Shown here in pieces: positions 57,102 through 64,000 of a DNA stretch of 64,000 nucleotides. The notes beneath the pieces are model-generated. The model made no database searches. It worked only from the letters and a program-made list of their open reading frames with translations, and was not told the DNA's origin. Source of the stretch: Rhodococcus maanshanensis NBRC 100610 (GTDB lineage Bacteria > Actinomycetota > Actinomycetes > Mycobacteriales > Mycobacteriaceae); the NCBI RefSeq assembly GCF_001894865.1, contig NZ_BCXA01000016.1:62001-126000 (forward strand), written 5' to 3'. The first letter of the stretch is position 1. Every line of letters begins with the position of its first letter. The position numbers and the translations under genes are program-made.

Positions 57102-58157
57102 ATGACCACCGTTGACATGCCGCACAGCTCCAGGTCGGTTGTCCTCACTGTCTCCGGGGTCGTCGAGGAGACCTCCGACGCCCGGTCGCTGGTCTTCACC
57201 GTCCCTGACGAGCATCGCGGCAAGTTCGACTACAAGCCCGGCCAGTTCCTCACCCTGCGCATTCCCAGCGATCAGACCGGTTCCGTGGCCCGCTGCTACT
57301 CCCTCGCCAGCTCGCCGTTCAGCGACTCCGAGCCGAAGGTCACCGTGAAGCGGACCGTGGACGGATACGGCTCCAACTGGCTCTGCGACAACGTCAAGGC
57401 CGGCGACACCATCGAGGTGCTGCCCCCGTCCGGCGTGTTCACCCCCAAGTCGCTCGACCACGACTTCCTGCTCTGGGGCGCGGGCAGTGGGATCACCCCG
57501 GTGATCTCGATCCTCAAGTCCGCACTCACCGAGGGCACCGGCAAGGTGGTGCTCGTATACGCCAACCGCGACGAGAAGTCGGTCATCTTCGCCGACGAGC
57601 TGCGCGGCCTCGCGGCCCAGTACCCGACCCGCCTGACCGTCGTGCACTGGCTCGAGTCCCTGCAGGGCCTGCCCACGCCCGACCAGTTCGCCACGCTCGC
57701 CAAGCCGTTCGGCGGCTTCGAGTCCTTCATGTGTGGCCCCGGCCCGTTCATGGACACGGTCCACAAGGCGCTCGCCGAGGCAGGCGTCCCGCGCACCTCG
57801 GTGCACGCCGAGGTGTTCAACTCGCTGGCTGGTGACCCGTTCCAGGACGTCGAGCTCGAAGAGGTCACCGAGGAGGAGGCCGCCGACGCCGCCACCGTCG
57901 AGGTGCAGCTCGACGGCGAGACCCACACGATGAGCTGGCCGCGCAAGCAGACCCTCGTCGACATCATGCTGTCCAAGGGTCTCGACGTGCCGTACTCCTG
58001 CCAGGAGGGCGAGTGCGGCTCCTGCGCCTGCACCGTGCTCGAGGGCAAGGTCGAGATGGGGAACAGCGAGATCCTCGACCCCGAGGACATCGCCGCCGGC
58101 TACATCCTCGGCTGCCAGGCGCGCCCGATCACCGACCACCTCAAGATCGAGTTCTAG
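57102..58157 (+). CDS. kshB: 3-ketosteroid 9-alpha-hydroxylase reductase component KshB
   Basis: Transfers electrons from NADH to the Rieske oxygenase KshA, opening steroid ring B. The 351 residues run FAD domain (PGQFLTLRIPSDQTGSVARC, RCYSLASSP), NAD domain (LLWGAGSGITPVISILKSAL, FMCGPGPFMDTVH) and a C-terminal plant-type [2Fe-2S] domain (CQEGECGSCAC, then GCQARP). The order and sequence closely follow mycobacterial KshB. No kshA is present in the window. GAGAGGA lies upstream of ATG 57102. A KstR-type box precedes it. Confidence 0.9.
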   Translation: MTTVDMPHSSRSVVLTVSGVVEETSDARSLVFTVPDEHRGKFDYKPGQFLTLRIPSDQTGSVARCYSLASSPFSDSEPKVTVKRTVDGYGSNWLCDNVKAGDTIEVLPPSGVFTPKSLDHDFLLWGAGSGITPVISILKSALTEGTGKVVLVYANRDEKSVIFADELRGLAAQYPTRLTVVHWLESLQGLPTPDQFATLAKPFGGFESFMCGPGPFMDTVHKALAEAGVPRTSVHAEVFNSLAGDPFQDVELEEVTEEEAADAATVEVQLDGETHTMSWPRKQTLVDIMLSKGLDVPYSCQEGECGSCACTVLEGKVEMGNSEILDPEDIAAGYILGCQARPITDHLKIEF

Positions 58158-58165
58158 GCGCCGTT

Positions 58166-58219
58166 GCCGCCCGTGCGCGGTTACCGAGTCCCCACACTCG
58201 TCGGGCGCTCACGGGCGGC
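58166..58219. terminator. Possible bidirectional terminator between kshB and the AlkD gene
   Basis: Perfect 10-bp arms GCCGCCCGTG (58166-58175) and CACGGGCGGC (58210-58219) with a 34-base loop; the right arm overlaps the stop codon of the convergent AlkD-type gene. The long loop makes this only moderately convincing. Confidence 0.35.
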
Positions 58220-58946
58220 GTAGCCGCCGGTACCGCGCGCGGACGTCCGCATCCAGGTGCTCGGTGGCGTAGCTGAGCGCCGTGGCGCCCATCCCGGCGG
58301 CGTGTTCGTCGAGGAACCCGATGAGCAGCTCCCGGTCCACCCGTTTGCCCACTTCGCGCAGCATCCAGCCGAGCGCCTTCTGGGTGAGGTCGCGCCGGTC
58401 CTCGAGCAGGCGGGGCGCCAACTCCAGCGTGGTCGTCGCGTCGCCCCGGCGGATGAAGCCGAACGTGGTCAGTAGTGCCACCCGGCGACGCCACAGGTCG
58501 GGGTCCGCACCGAGTTCGTGGACCAGGTCTCGTGGCCGGTCGAACAACCAGCCGCCGAGCACGATCACCGCAGAGGTGTCGACCAGGTCCCAGTTGTTCA
58601 CCCGGCCCCGGAGCACGGCGGCCAGATAGAAATCGGCGATCCGTTCGCGCTCGGCCTCGTCGCGCTTCCGCGTCCCTGAGGCCCGCGTGAACCGGCCGTT
58701 CAGGATCACCAGAGCCGCCATGCGGTGCTCGTGCACCCCGCTGTCGAGCAAGGCGTCGACCTCGGCCAGCGGCAGGTCGACGAATCGCTTCGCCACCTGC
58801 CGGGTGGCGGGCACCCGCACCCCGATGAAGACGTCACCCTCGCCGTACTCCCCCGGGCCGGTCTTGAAGAACCGCTGTAGTTCGACGGCGTCGTCCGGGT
58901 TCGCCACCTGCGCCAACGCCCTGGTCACCGCCGCTGCATCGTCCAT
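58209..58946 (-). CDS. DNA alkylation repair protein (AlkD-like HEAT-repeat glycosylase)
   Basis: A 245-residue HEAT-repeat protein. The AlkD pattern is seen in FFKTGPGEYGEGDVFIGVRV, HEHRMAALVILNGRF, the active-site region NNWDLVDTSAVIVLGGW (Trp-Asp) and LTQKALGWMLREVGKR. It would remove bulky or charged alkyl purines from DNA. The ATG at 58946 gives the normal length; the ORF extends a further 24 codons without a ribosome site. It is divergent from the SPW gene across a TetR-like palindrome. Confidence 0.87.
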   Translation of the reverse strand: MDDAAAVTRALAQVANPDDAVELQRFFKTGPGEYGEGDVFIGVRVPATRQVAKRFVDLPLAEVDALLDSGVHEHRMAALVILNGRFTRASGTRKRDEAERERIADFYLAAVLRGRVNNWDLVDTSAVIVLGGWLFDRPRDLVHELGADPDLWRRRVALLTTFGFIRRGDATTTLELAPRLLEDRRDLTQKALGWMLREVGKRVDRELLIGFLDEHAAGMGATALSYATEHLDADVRARYRRLRRP

Positions 58947-59001
58947 GCCCCGACCTTGCCAGAAGGCCGGGCGGAACGAATCCGAACCGACGGCGCCAGC
59001 T

Positions 59002-59019
59002 ATTGATCGGCCGGTCAAT
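59002..59019. promoter_or_regulatory. TetR-type palindrome between the AlkD and SPW genes
   Basis: ATTGA-N-CGGCCG-N-TCAAT: eight of nine base pairs match, a layout typical of TetR operators. A TetR gene lies downstream at 59573-60196, on the same strand as the SPW gene. Confidence 0.5.
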
Positions 59020-59067
59020 CAGGGTTATACCTGAGGTAGCGGGGTTCCCTCGTCGAGGAGGCAGGAA

Positions 59068-59439
59068 ATGAAGGCAGCAATGGCTCGGTGGCAGGATTGG
59101 GCCGCCGTGGTGATCGGCGTGGTCGTGGCTCTGTCCCCGCTGTGGATGGACACGAACGACGCCGCGATGTGGTCGATGATCGTGCTGGGTGCACTGGTGG
59201 CGGTCGCCGGGTTGGCGCACATGATGTCGGCAGAGATGCCGGCGCTCCCGTGGGCGATGGGTGTTCTCGGCGTGCTGATGTTCCTCTCTCCGTGGGTGAT
59301 GGGCTTCGCCGACATGGCTGGTGCCGCCTGGACCTCATGGATCGGCGGAGTACTGACGGTGCTCACGGCGATGGCCGCGATGCCGGAGGGCTCGAGGCTG
59401 CACATCGGACACGGTGGTGGATTGGCGACGCATCACTGA
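59068..59439 (+). CDS. SPW-repeat small membrane protein
   Basis: A 123-residue protein with four hydrophobic segments and two SPW-type repeats: ALSPLWMDT near residue 22 and FLSPWVMGF near residue 72. The ribosome site GAGGAGG lies seven bases ahead of ATG 59068. Family function is unknown. A TetR gene follows 133 bases later and a TetR-like palindrome lies 49 bases upstream of the start. Confidence 0.83.
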   Translation: MKAAMARWQDWAAVVIGVVVALSPLWMDTNDAAMWSMIVLGALVAVAGLAHMMSAEMPALPWAMGVLGVLMFLSPWVMGFADMAGAAWTSWIGGVLTVLTAMAAMPEGSRLHIGHGGGLATHH

Positions 59440-59572
59440 CGGACAGTCGATCCCTGACAGAATCAACAACAGTCCCGGACCGGGGCGATGGCCGACCGCC
59501 TCGCTCCATCCGGCCCGAAGCCCAGGCGCGTCGGCCGATCGCGCCTGACGAAACACGTGTGGAGGCAACCGA

Positions 59573-60196
59573 ATGCCAGGTCCGCGCCAGCGCCGGACCG
59601 CCAGCGTGGATGGTGACGCGAGGGAATTGATCCTCGACGCCGCCGAGGAGCTCATCGCCGAGTCGGGTTTCGACGCGACCTCGACGGCGGCCATCGCGAA
59701 ACAGGCGGGCGTGCCGAAGGGCCTGGTCTTCTACTACTTCCCGACCAAGTCGGCGATCCTGACCACGCTCATCGCCGAGCGACTGCCCGCGGAACCGCTG
59801 GCCGACGTCGCCGGCCTGGTGGTCACCGGCGAACCGGAGTCCACCCTGGTCAACCTCGAGGCCGCGCTCAACCTCAGGGACCACCACTCCTCGGTGATGC
59901 GGGTGATCATCTGGCGCGAGGCGGAGACGCACCCCGCCGTGCGCGCGCACCTGCGGCGATTTCGCACGTACCTCCACGATGCGACCGTCGAGGTCCTGCG
60001 CGCGAGCTCGCCGGTGGCGGTGTCCGCGCGGGTGCTCGATTCCTGCGCGACCACCTGGGTGGCCGCGATGTTCTCCGTCGCCAGCATCGACCGACTCCGC
60101 GATCTCGACGGCACCCGCGAGCACCGCGAGGACCTGGGCGGCGTCGCCCGCGTTGTGGCCGCGGGCCTCGAACAGCTCGGCGCGGCCGGTGCATAG
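59573..60196 (+). CDS. TetR family transcriptional regulator
   Basis: A 207-residue regulator. The DNA-binding part reads ARELILDAAEELIAESGF, STAAIAKQAGVPKGLVFYYF and PTKSAILTTL; the ligand domain has TetR_C-type features (HHSSVMRVIIWREAETHPAV). ATG at 59573 with GGAGG eight bases upstream. It follows the SPW gene on the same strand and ends 18 bases before the convergent racemase gene. The palindrome at 59002-59019 is its likely target. Confidence 0.87.
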   Translation: MPGPRQRRTASVDGDARELILDAAEELIAESGFDATSTAAIAKQAGVPKGLVFYYFPTKSAILTTLIAERLPAEPLADVAGLVVTGEPESTLVNLEAALNLRDHHSSVMRVIIWREAETHPAVRAHLRRFRTYLHDATVEVLRASSPVAVSARVLDSCATTWVAAMFSVASIDRLRDLDGTREHREDLGGVARVVAAGLEQLGAAGA

Positions 60197-60214
60197 CCGT
60201 GCGCGTGCCGCGAG

Positions 60215-60967
60215 CTAGCCGAGCAGGCGGCCCGCCTCGAACGCCGCCGCGCCTGCGGGCAACTCCCCCGGCCTGCCACTGAGCAGCACCGTCACCGAGC
60301 CGCTCCCACTCGCGTCGCGGCCGAGCGCGTCGATGCGCCGGAGCGTCTGGGCGGCGACCGCCTCCGCGCTGTCGAAGAGGGTGACCCCGGCAGGCAACTG
60401 GTCCGCGATCTCCCCGGCCATCAGCGGGTAGTGCGTGCAGCCGAGGACCACCCCGTCACAGTCGGCCGGGGTGCGCGCCACGGCGTCCGCGATCGCCTGC
60501 TTCGCCCGGTCGGTGTCGCCGAGGTCGATCGCCTCGGCCAGCCCGTGACACGCCACCCCGACCACGGCGGTGCCATTGGCGAACCGCTCGATCAGATCGG
60601 CCTGGTATCTGCTGGCGGTGGTGGCCGCGGTGGCCCAGATCGCGACCGAGCGGCTGGCCGCGGCCGCTGGCTTGATCGCGGGAACGGTCCCGATCACCGG
60701 AATCTCGTCGCCCAGTCGGGCCCGGACATGGTCGAGCGCGGTCACGCTGGCGGTGTTGCAGGGCAGCACGACGACCTCGGCACCCAGATCCACCGCGTGC
60801 TCCGCCGCCCCGACCACACGGTCGATGACCCACTCCTCGGGCTTGGGCCCCCAGTGCGCACCGTCCGGGTCGAGTGAGAGCAGCAGGTCCAGTTCGGGGC
60901 GCAGACGCCGCAACCAGGCCGACGTCGGCAGCAGACCGAGGCCGGAGTCGATGAGCGCAACAATCAC
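60215..60967 (-). CDS. Aspartate/glutamate racemase family protein (MurI-like)
   Basis: A 250-residue two-domain racemase. Both catalytic cysteines are present: VVLPCNTASVTAL in the first half and VVLGCTHYPLMAGE in the second, with the early Asp-Ser pair in ALIDSGLGLLPTS. The N-terminus departs from ordinary MurI (expected FDSGVGG) and the substrate loop is LSLDPDGAHWGPK instead of the usual DxxxFPYG, so it may be a MurI paralogue and not the cell-wall enzyme. GTG start at 60967. It is monocistronic and convergent with the TetR gene. Confidence 0.8.
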   Translation of the reverse strand: MIVALIDSGLGLLPTSAWLRRLRPELDLLLSLDPDGAHWGPKPEEWVIDRVVGAAEHAVDLGAEVVVLPCNTASVTALDHVRARLGDEIPVIGTVPAIKPAAAASRSVAIWATAATTASRYQADLIERFANGTAVVGVACHGLAEAIDLGDTDRAKQAIADAVARTPADCDGVVLGCTHYPLMAGEIADQLPAGVTLFDSAEAVAAQTLRRIDALGRDASGSGSVTVLLSGRPGELPAGAAAFEAGRLLG

Positions 60968-61025
60968 CCGACAAATCTATCCCGACGCCGGGGCAGGGCC
61001 GTGCGCCGATCCCACCGAACCCGCG

Positions 61026-61856
61026 TCACCCGGCCCTGCCACGCTCCTCGCTCAGGCGCCGGAACATCGCGTTGGCACCGGTCCATGCGACCATCCGCTC
61101 CGCGAAACGGGGGGCAAGCGCACCGACGGACAGCAACGGGCGGACCGGCGCTCCGCTCTCGATGACCTCGGGCAGGTCGCGCCGGATCGCCTTCACCACC
61201 TTGTCCGCCACCTTCACTGTCGTGGTCTCGCCGATCACCCGATTGGACCGGAAGCCGCGTTCGACCATCCGCTGGTACATGCCGTCACCACCGATGAAGC
61301 CAGGACACACCACCGAGAAGCCGACCGGGGACTGCCCGTACTCGGCTCGTAGCGCCTGGGTGAGCCCGATCAGGGCCGCCTTGGTCGCGGCGTAGGGCTC
61401 GCAGTACGCGAGCCCGAACTTGCCTGCCATCGAGCTGATGAACACGACGTGGCCGCGCCCGCGCGCCAGCATGCCGGGCAGCACGTGCCTGGTGAGCAAC
61501 ATCGGCGCCGAGAGGTTGACGTCGACCATCCCCGTCAGCTCCTCGGGAGTGAGCGCGGTGAACGCCGCGACGTTCTCGACGCCTGCATTGTTGACCAGAA
61601 CGTCGATCGGGCCGAAGGACCGCTCGGCGCGCTCGATCAGGGCCCCGGTCGCATCGAGATCGGTGAGGTCGGCCGGTACCGAGTCCGCCCGCACCCCGAT
61701 CGCCCGCAGGGCCGTCGCGGTTTCGTCGAGGGCATCGACCCGCCTGCCGGTGATCACCACATCCATCCCCTCGCGCGCGAGCGCGCGGGCGATGACGGGA
61801 CCGAGCCCACCGGTCGCCCCGGTCACCAGGGCGACGCGGCCTCGCAGCCGTTCCAT
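61026..61856 (-). CDS. Short-chain dehydrogenase/reductase (SDR)
   Basis: A 276-residue NAD(P)-dependent oxidoreductase: cofactor motif VTGATGGLGPVIARAL, NNAGVENVAAF, and active site FISSMAGKFGLAYCEPYAATKA (Ser, Tyr, Lys). The closing part (RPLLSVGALAPRFAERMVAW) resembles actinobacterial SDRs of lipid metabolism. ATG at 61856; it starts 33 bases after the MarR stop and is probably its operon partner. Substrate unknown. Confidence 0.87.
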   Translation of the reverse strand: MERLRGRVALVTGATGGLGPVIARALAREGMDVVITGRRVDALDETATALRAIGVRADSVPADLTDLDATGALIERAERSFGPIDVLVNNAGVENVAAFTALTPEELTGMVDVNLSAPMLLTRHVLPGMLARGRGHVVFISSMAGKFGLAYCEPYAATKAALIGLTQALRAEYGQSPVGFSVVCPGFIGGDGMYQRMVERGFRSNRVIGETTTVKVADKVVKAIRRDLPEVIESGAPVRPLLSVGALAPRFAERMVAWTGANAMFRRLSEERGRAG

Positions 61857-61889
61857 GAACCCGAGCCTTCTCCGGCCACGGACCGGATG

Positions 61890-62369
61890 TCAACGGCTCC
61901 CGTCGGCGCCGCCTGCCGCGGAGCCGACCGCCTCGTTCATCGCCCCGAGAAATCTGGTCACCGCGGCCAGTTCGGCCTCGTCGAACTCTCCGATCGAAGC
62001 GATCATGCGCCCGATCAGCGGTCCGAAGAACGACCAGCCCAGATACTTCGCCTGTTCCTGCACCCGCAGCAGCACCCGGCGGCGGTCCCCGGGGTCCGGC
62101 GTCCTCCCGATGTGGCCCGCCCGTTCCAGCCGGTCGAGCAGGGCGGTGGTCGCCGCCGAGCCCAGGTCCAACTGCCCGCCCAGCCAGCCCGGCGTCGCGG
62201 CGATCCCGGCCCGGTCGGCGTCGAGCAGCGCGATGAGCGCGCAGAGGTCGGTCGCGTGCAGGCCGTTGCGGCTCGCGAACGCGGCACCGAAACGGTCCAG
62301 CTCGACCGTCAGCCTGCGCACCTCGTGCACGAGCCGCAATGCCGCGCCGGGGTCGTCGGTCGCGCTCAC
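61890..62369 (-). CDS. MarR family transcriptional regulator
   Basis: A 159-residue winged-helix regulator. The core is ATPGWLGGQLDLGSAATTAL, LDRLERAGHIGRTPDPGDRR with the wing arginines in DRRRVLLRVQEQ. GTG at 62369 is chosen because GGGAG lies seven bases upstream; the longer frame includes the AT-rich promoter region. It is divergent from an alpha/beta hydrolase gene, with a palindromic region between them. Confidence 0.85.
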   Translation of the reverse strand: MSATDDPGAALRLVHEVRRLTVELDRFGAAFASRNGLHATDLCALIALLDADRAGIAATPGWLGGQLDLGSAATTALLDRLERAGHIGRTPDPGDRRRVLLRVQEQAKYLGWSFFGPLIGRMIASIGEFDEAELAAVTRFLGAMNEAVGSAAGGADGSR

Positions 62370-62420
62370 TGCGCTGCTCCCACGATCTACTCCTCGATTC
62401 GTATCTCTCGATGAACAATT

Positions 62421-62437
62421 ATCTCTATCATCGAGAT
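62421..62437. promoter_or_regulatory. MarR-type palindrome in the marR/hydrolase divergent region
   Basis: ATCTC-N-AT-N-AT-N-GAGAT, symmetric at all but two paired positions and the centre. A further ATCTCTCGAT copy lies just left (62403-62412), whose TCTCGAT pairs with ATCGAGA in the right half. The surrounding 60 bases are much richer in AT than the genes. Confidence 0.55.
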
Positions 62438-62469
62438 TATCTAAGGCCGAGAGAATCCGGGGGCGGTAC

Positions 62470-63327
62470 ATGGACGACGACACGCAGATCCGCACGAAAG
62501 GCCGGTTCGACGCCGCCTACGACGCAGTTCTCGCCCGATGGGACGGCGTGACGGCCCTGGAGACCACCTCCGAGTTCGGCGTCACCCGCGTGCACGCCTG
62601 CGGGCCGACCGGCGCACCACCTGTTCTCCTGCTCCACGGCGGGGGCGCCACCTCGACCGCCTGGTCCGCGGTCGCGACCACACTCGGCAGCACGCACCGG
62701 GTGTACGCCCCGGATCTGATCGGGGACGTCGGACGCAGCGTGCCCGGCTACCGGCGGCCGCGCACCCCGGCAGACCTGATGACGTGGCTCGACGCCGTAC
62801 GCGCCGAACTCGGCGTGCCGCGGGCCACGCTGATCGGGCACTCCTACGGTGCGTGGATCGCACTCTCGTACGCGCTGAGCCACCCGGACCGGGTGAACCG
62901 GCTCGCCCTGCTCGACCCGTCGAACTGCTTCTCCGGACTCCGGGCAGGCTATGTGCTGCGGGCGCTCCCGATGTTGCTGCGCCCCAACGAGAGCCGGGCC
63001 CGGCGTTTCATCGAGTGGGAAACCCGCGGTCGGGCGGTCGACCCGGACTGGCTGACCGTCTACGCGCTCGGTGTCGCGGGGTCCCCTCGGCCGCGAGTCG
63101 TGCTACCGAAGCGCCCGTCCGCGGCCGCGCTCGGCGAGCTGCGTGTCCCGACCCTTGTCGCGCTCGCCAAGGACTCGCGTGCGATCGATACCGACCGGGT
63201 GGGCACGGCGGCACACGGAACCCTCTCGGACGTCCGGGTCGAGGTATTGCCGGACAGCAGTCACCACACCCTGCCCGGCAACGAACCGGGTCAGTTGACC
63301 AGGATCCTCGCGGAATTCCTTTCCTAG
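62470..63327 (+). CDS. Alpha/beta hydrolase
   Basis: A 285-residue serine hydrolase. The oxyanion loop is VLLLHGGGATSTAWS, the nucleophile elbow IGHSYGAWIAL and the histidine in PDSSHHTLPGNEPG. ATG at 62470 is the first start after the divergent promoter; GGGGCGG lies upstream but no strong site. It is controlled, probably, by the neighbouring MarR. The substrate is unknown. Confidence 0.83.
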   Translation: MDDDTQIRTKGRFDAAYDAVLARWDGVTALETTSEFGVTRVHACGPTGAPPVLLLHGGGATSTAWSAVATTLGSTHRVYAPDLIGDVGRSVPGYRRPRTPADLMTWLDAVRAELGVPRATLIGHSYGAWIALSYALSHPDRVNRLALLDPSNCFSGLRAGYVLRALPMLLRPNESRARRFIEWETRGRAVDPDWLTVYALGVAGSPRPRVVLPKRPSAAALGELRVPTLVALAKDSRAIDTDRVGTAAHGTLSDVRVEVLPDSSHHTLPGNEPGQLTRILAEFLS

Positions 63328-63341
63328 CAACTCTTCCCGGG

Positions 63342-64000
63342 TCAGCGCACCAACAGCATGCAGCCGGCGGCGGTCGCGCCGCCGATGCCGACGACGGCCA
63401 CCTCGGGCGGGCCGTCGAGCTGGGCACTCGACGCTCCGCGCAGCTGGGACACCGCCTCGGCGACCAGCTCGAGTGCGGCCGATCGCCCCAGCCCCAACTG
63501 GCCGCCGTGTGGGTTGAGCGGTAGCGCGCCCGCCCGCGAGATCCGCTGACCCCCGGCGACGAACGCGCCCGCCGTCCCCGGCGCACAGAACCCGAGCGCC
63601 TCCAGCCACATCAGTGCCAGAAAGCTGAACTCGTCCTCGAACAGCGCGACGTCCACATTCTCGGGGACGAGTTCGGTACCTTCCCAGAGCCTTTCACCCG
63701 CATCGTGAATCGCCATCCCCGTCAGGTCGGCGCGCTGTTCCCATAGCGGGCTCGCGCTTCGCGCCGCCGCGACGGCCTCGACCGTGACCGCGGGTCCTGG
63801 CAGATCCTCCGCCGTGTCACCCGGGCTGATCAGCACGGCCGTCGCCCCTCCCGCGGGGAGCGCGCAGTCGTGCGCGCAGAGCGGGTCGGCCAGCATCGGG
63901 GCGTCGAGATACTCCCGAAGCCCGATGCCCCGTCCGCCGTTTCGGCCCGCGGTCAGTGCGATCTGGGCCAACTCGACCCGGGTCAGCCCGAACGCCTCGA
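63342..64000 (-). CDS. Thiolase-like (lipid-transfer/SCP-x type) protein, 5' part outside window
   Basis: The frame is open to the right edge, so only about 219 C-terminal residues are visible. Recognisable are GLTRVELAQIALTAGRNGGR, ELVPENVDVALFEDEFSFLA and ALPLNPHGGQLGLGRSAALE, the last corresponding to the C-terminal active-site strand of thiolase-like proteins. Typical thiolases have GHPLG there; here it reads LGLGRSAAL, so the catalytic histidine is not evident, which suggests an Ltp-type aldolase or binding role. It ends 15 bases after the convergent hydrolase. Confidence 0.75.
   Translation of the reverse strand, partial: EAFGLTRVELAQIALTAGRNGGRGIGLREYLDAPMLADPLCAHDCALPAGGATAVLISPGDTAEDLPGPAVTVEAVAAARSASPLWEQRADLTGMAIHDAGERLWEGTELVPENVDVALFEDEFSFLALMWLEALGFCAPGTAGAFVAGGQRISRAGALPLNPHGGQLGLGRSAALELVAEAVSQLRGASSAQLDGPPEVAVVGIGGATAAGCMLLVR

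Overview
The window is high-GC DNA with dense, divergently organised operons, many 4-base ATGA/GTGA stop-start overlaps, frequent GTG/TTG starts and no sigma-54-type promoter signals. A 3-ketosteroid 9-alpha-hydroxylase reductase preceded by a KstR-type box, a full mycofactocin cluster and an AccA1/AccD1-FadE-MaoC-CitE leucine operon with a divergent TetR (the arrangement around Rv2498c-Rv2506 of Mycobacterium tuberculosis) point to a mycolic-acid actinobacterium of the Rhodococcus/Nocardia/Mycobacterium group. I saw no rRNA, tRNA, CRISPR, insertion sequence or phage gene. No stretch over 300 bases lacks a gene.

Layout. 1-3342: a fused LivH-LivM-type permease (cut by the left edge), its lipoprotein binding protein and an alpha/beta hydrolase. 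3389-13134 (minus): a long operon for leucine/branched acyl-CoA breakdown (accD1, accA1, acyl-CoA dehydrogenase, MaoC hydratase, CitE lyase, thiolase, a carboxymuconolactone-decarboxylase-like protein, acetoacetyl-CoA synthetase), with a TetR regulator divergent at 13251. 13865-15144: three small membrane proteins. 15335-21378 (minus): fadD, an AcoR-like regulator, an aldehyde dehydrogenase and an NDMA/mycofactocin-type alcohol dehydrogenase, which together read as an alcohol-to-acyl-CoA route. 21537-28164 (minus): MHS-type transporter, small acidic protein, hydrolases, second fadD and scoA/scoB. 28322-31347 (minus): quinone oxidoreductase, TauD-type dioxygenase and a beta-keto acid cleavage enzyme. 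31582-34530 (plus): AraC regulator, small CMD protein and MFS transporter.

34585-43396 (minus): a shell-less ethanolamine module (permease Eat, EutB, EutC, HAD-type lipoprotein phosphatase), followed by an ExaC-like acetaldehyde dehydrogenase, its DUF779 partner and a GAF regulator. 43436-56933: the mycofactocin cluster. mftA-B-C-D are followed by two OYE/FadH-type iron-sulfur flavoenzymes; two unrelated plus-strand genes and a CGNR/SRPBCC pair split these from mftE-F-G; mftR is divergent from mftA across a 27-bp palindrome. 57102-64000: kshB under a KstR-like box, an AlkD-type protein, an SPW membrane protein, TetR, a MurI-like racemase, an SDR/MarR/hydrolase group and a thiolase cut by the right edge.

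How it fits together. Mycofactocin made at 43-56 kb is the expected electron acceptor for the alcohol dehydrogenase at 15-16 kb. MftG is expected to pass the electrons to respiration. The acids formed are activated by FadD. Acetoacetate from leucine and from the BKACE enzyme can be activated by ScoAB or AacS and cut by the thiolase. Several palindromes beside regulator genes are strong operator candidates.
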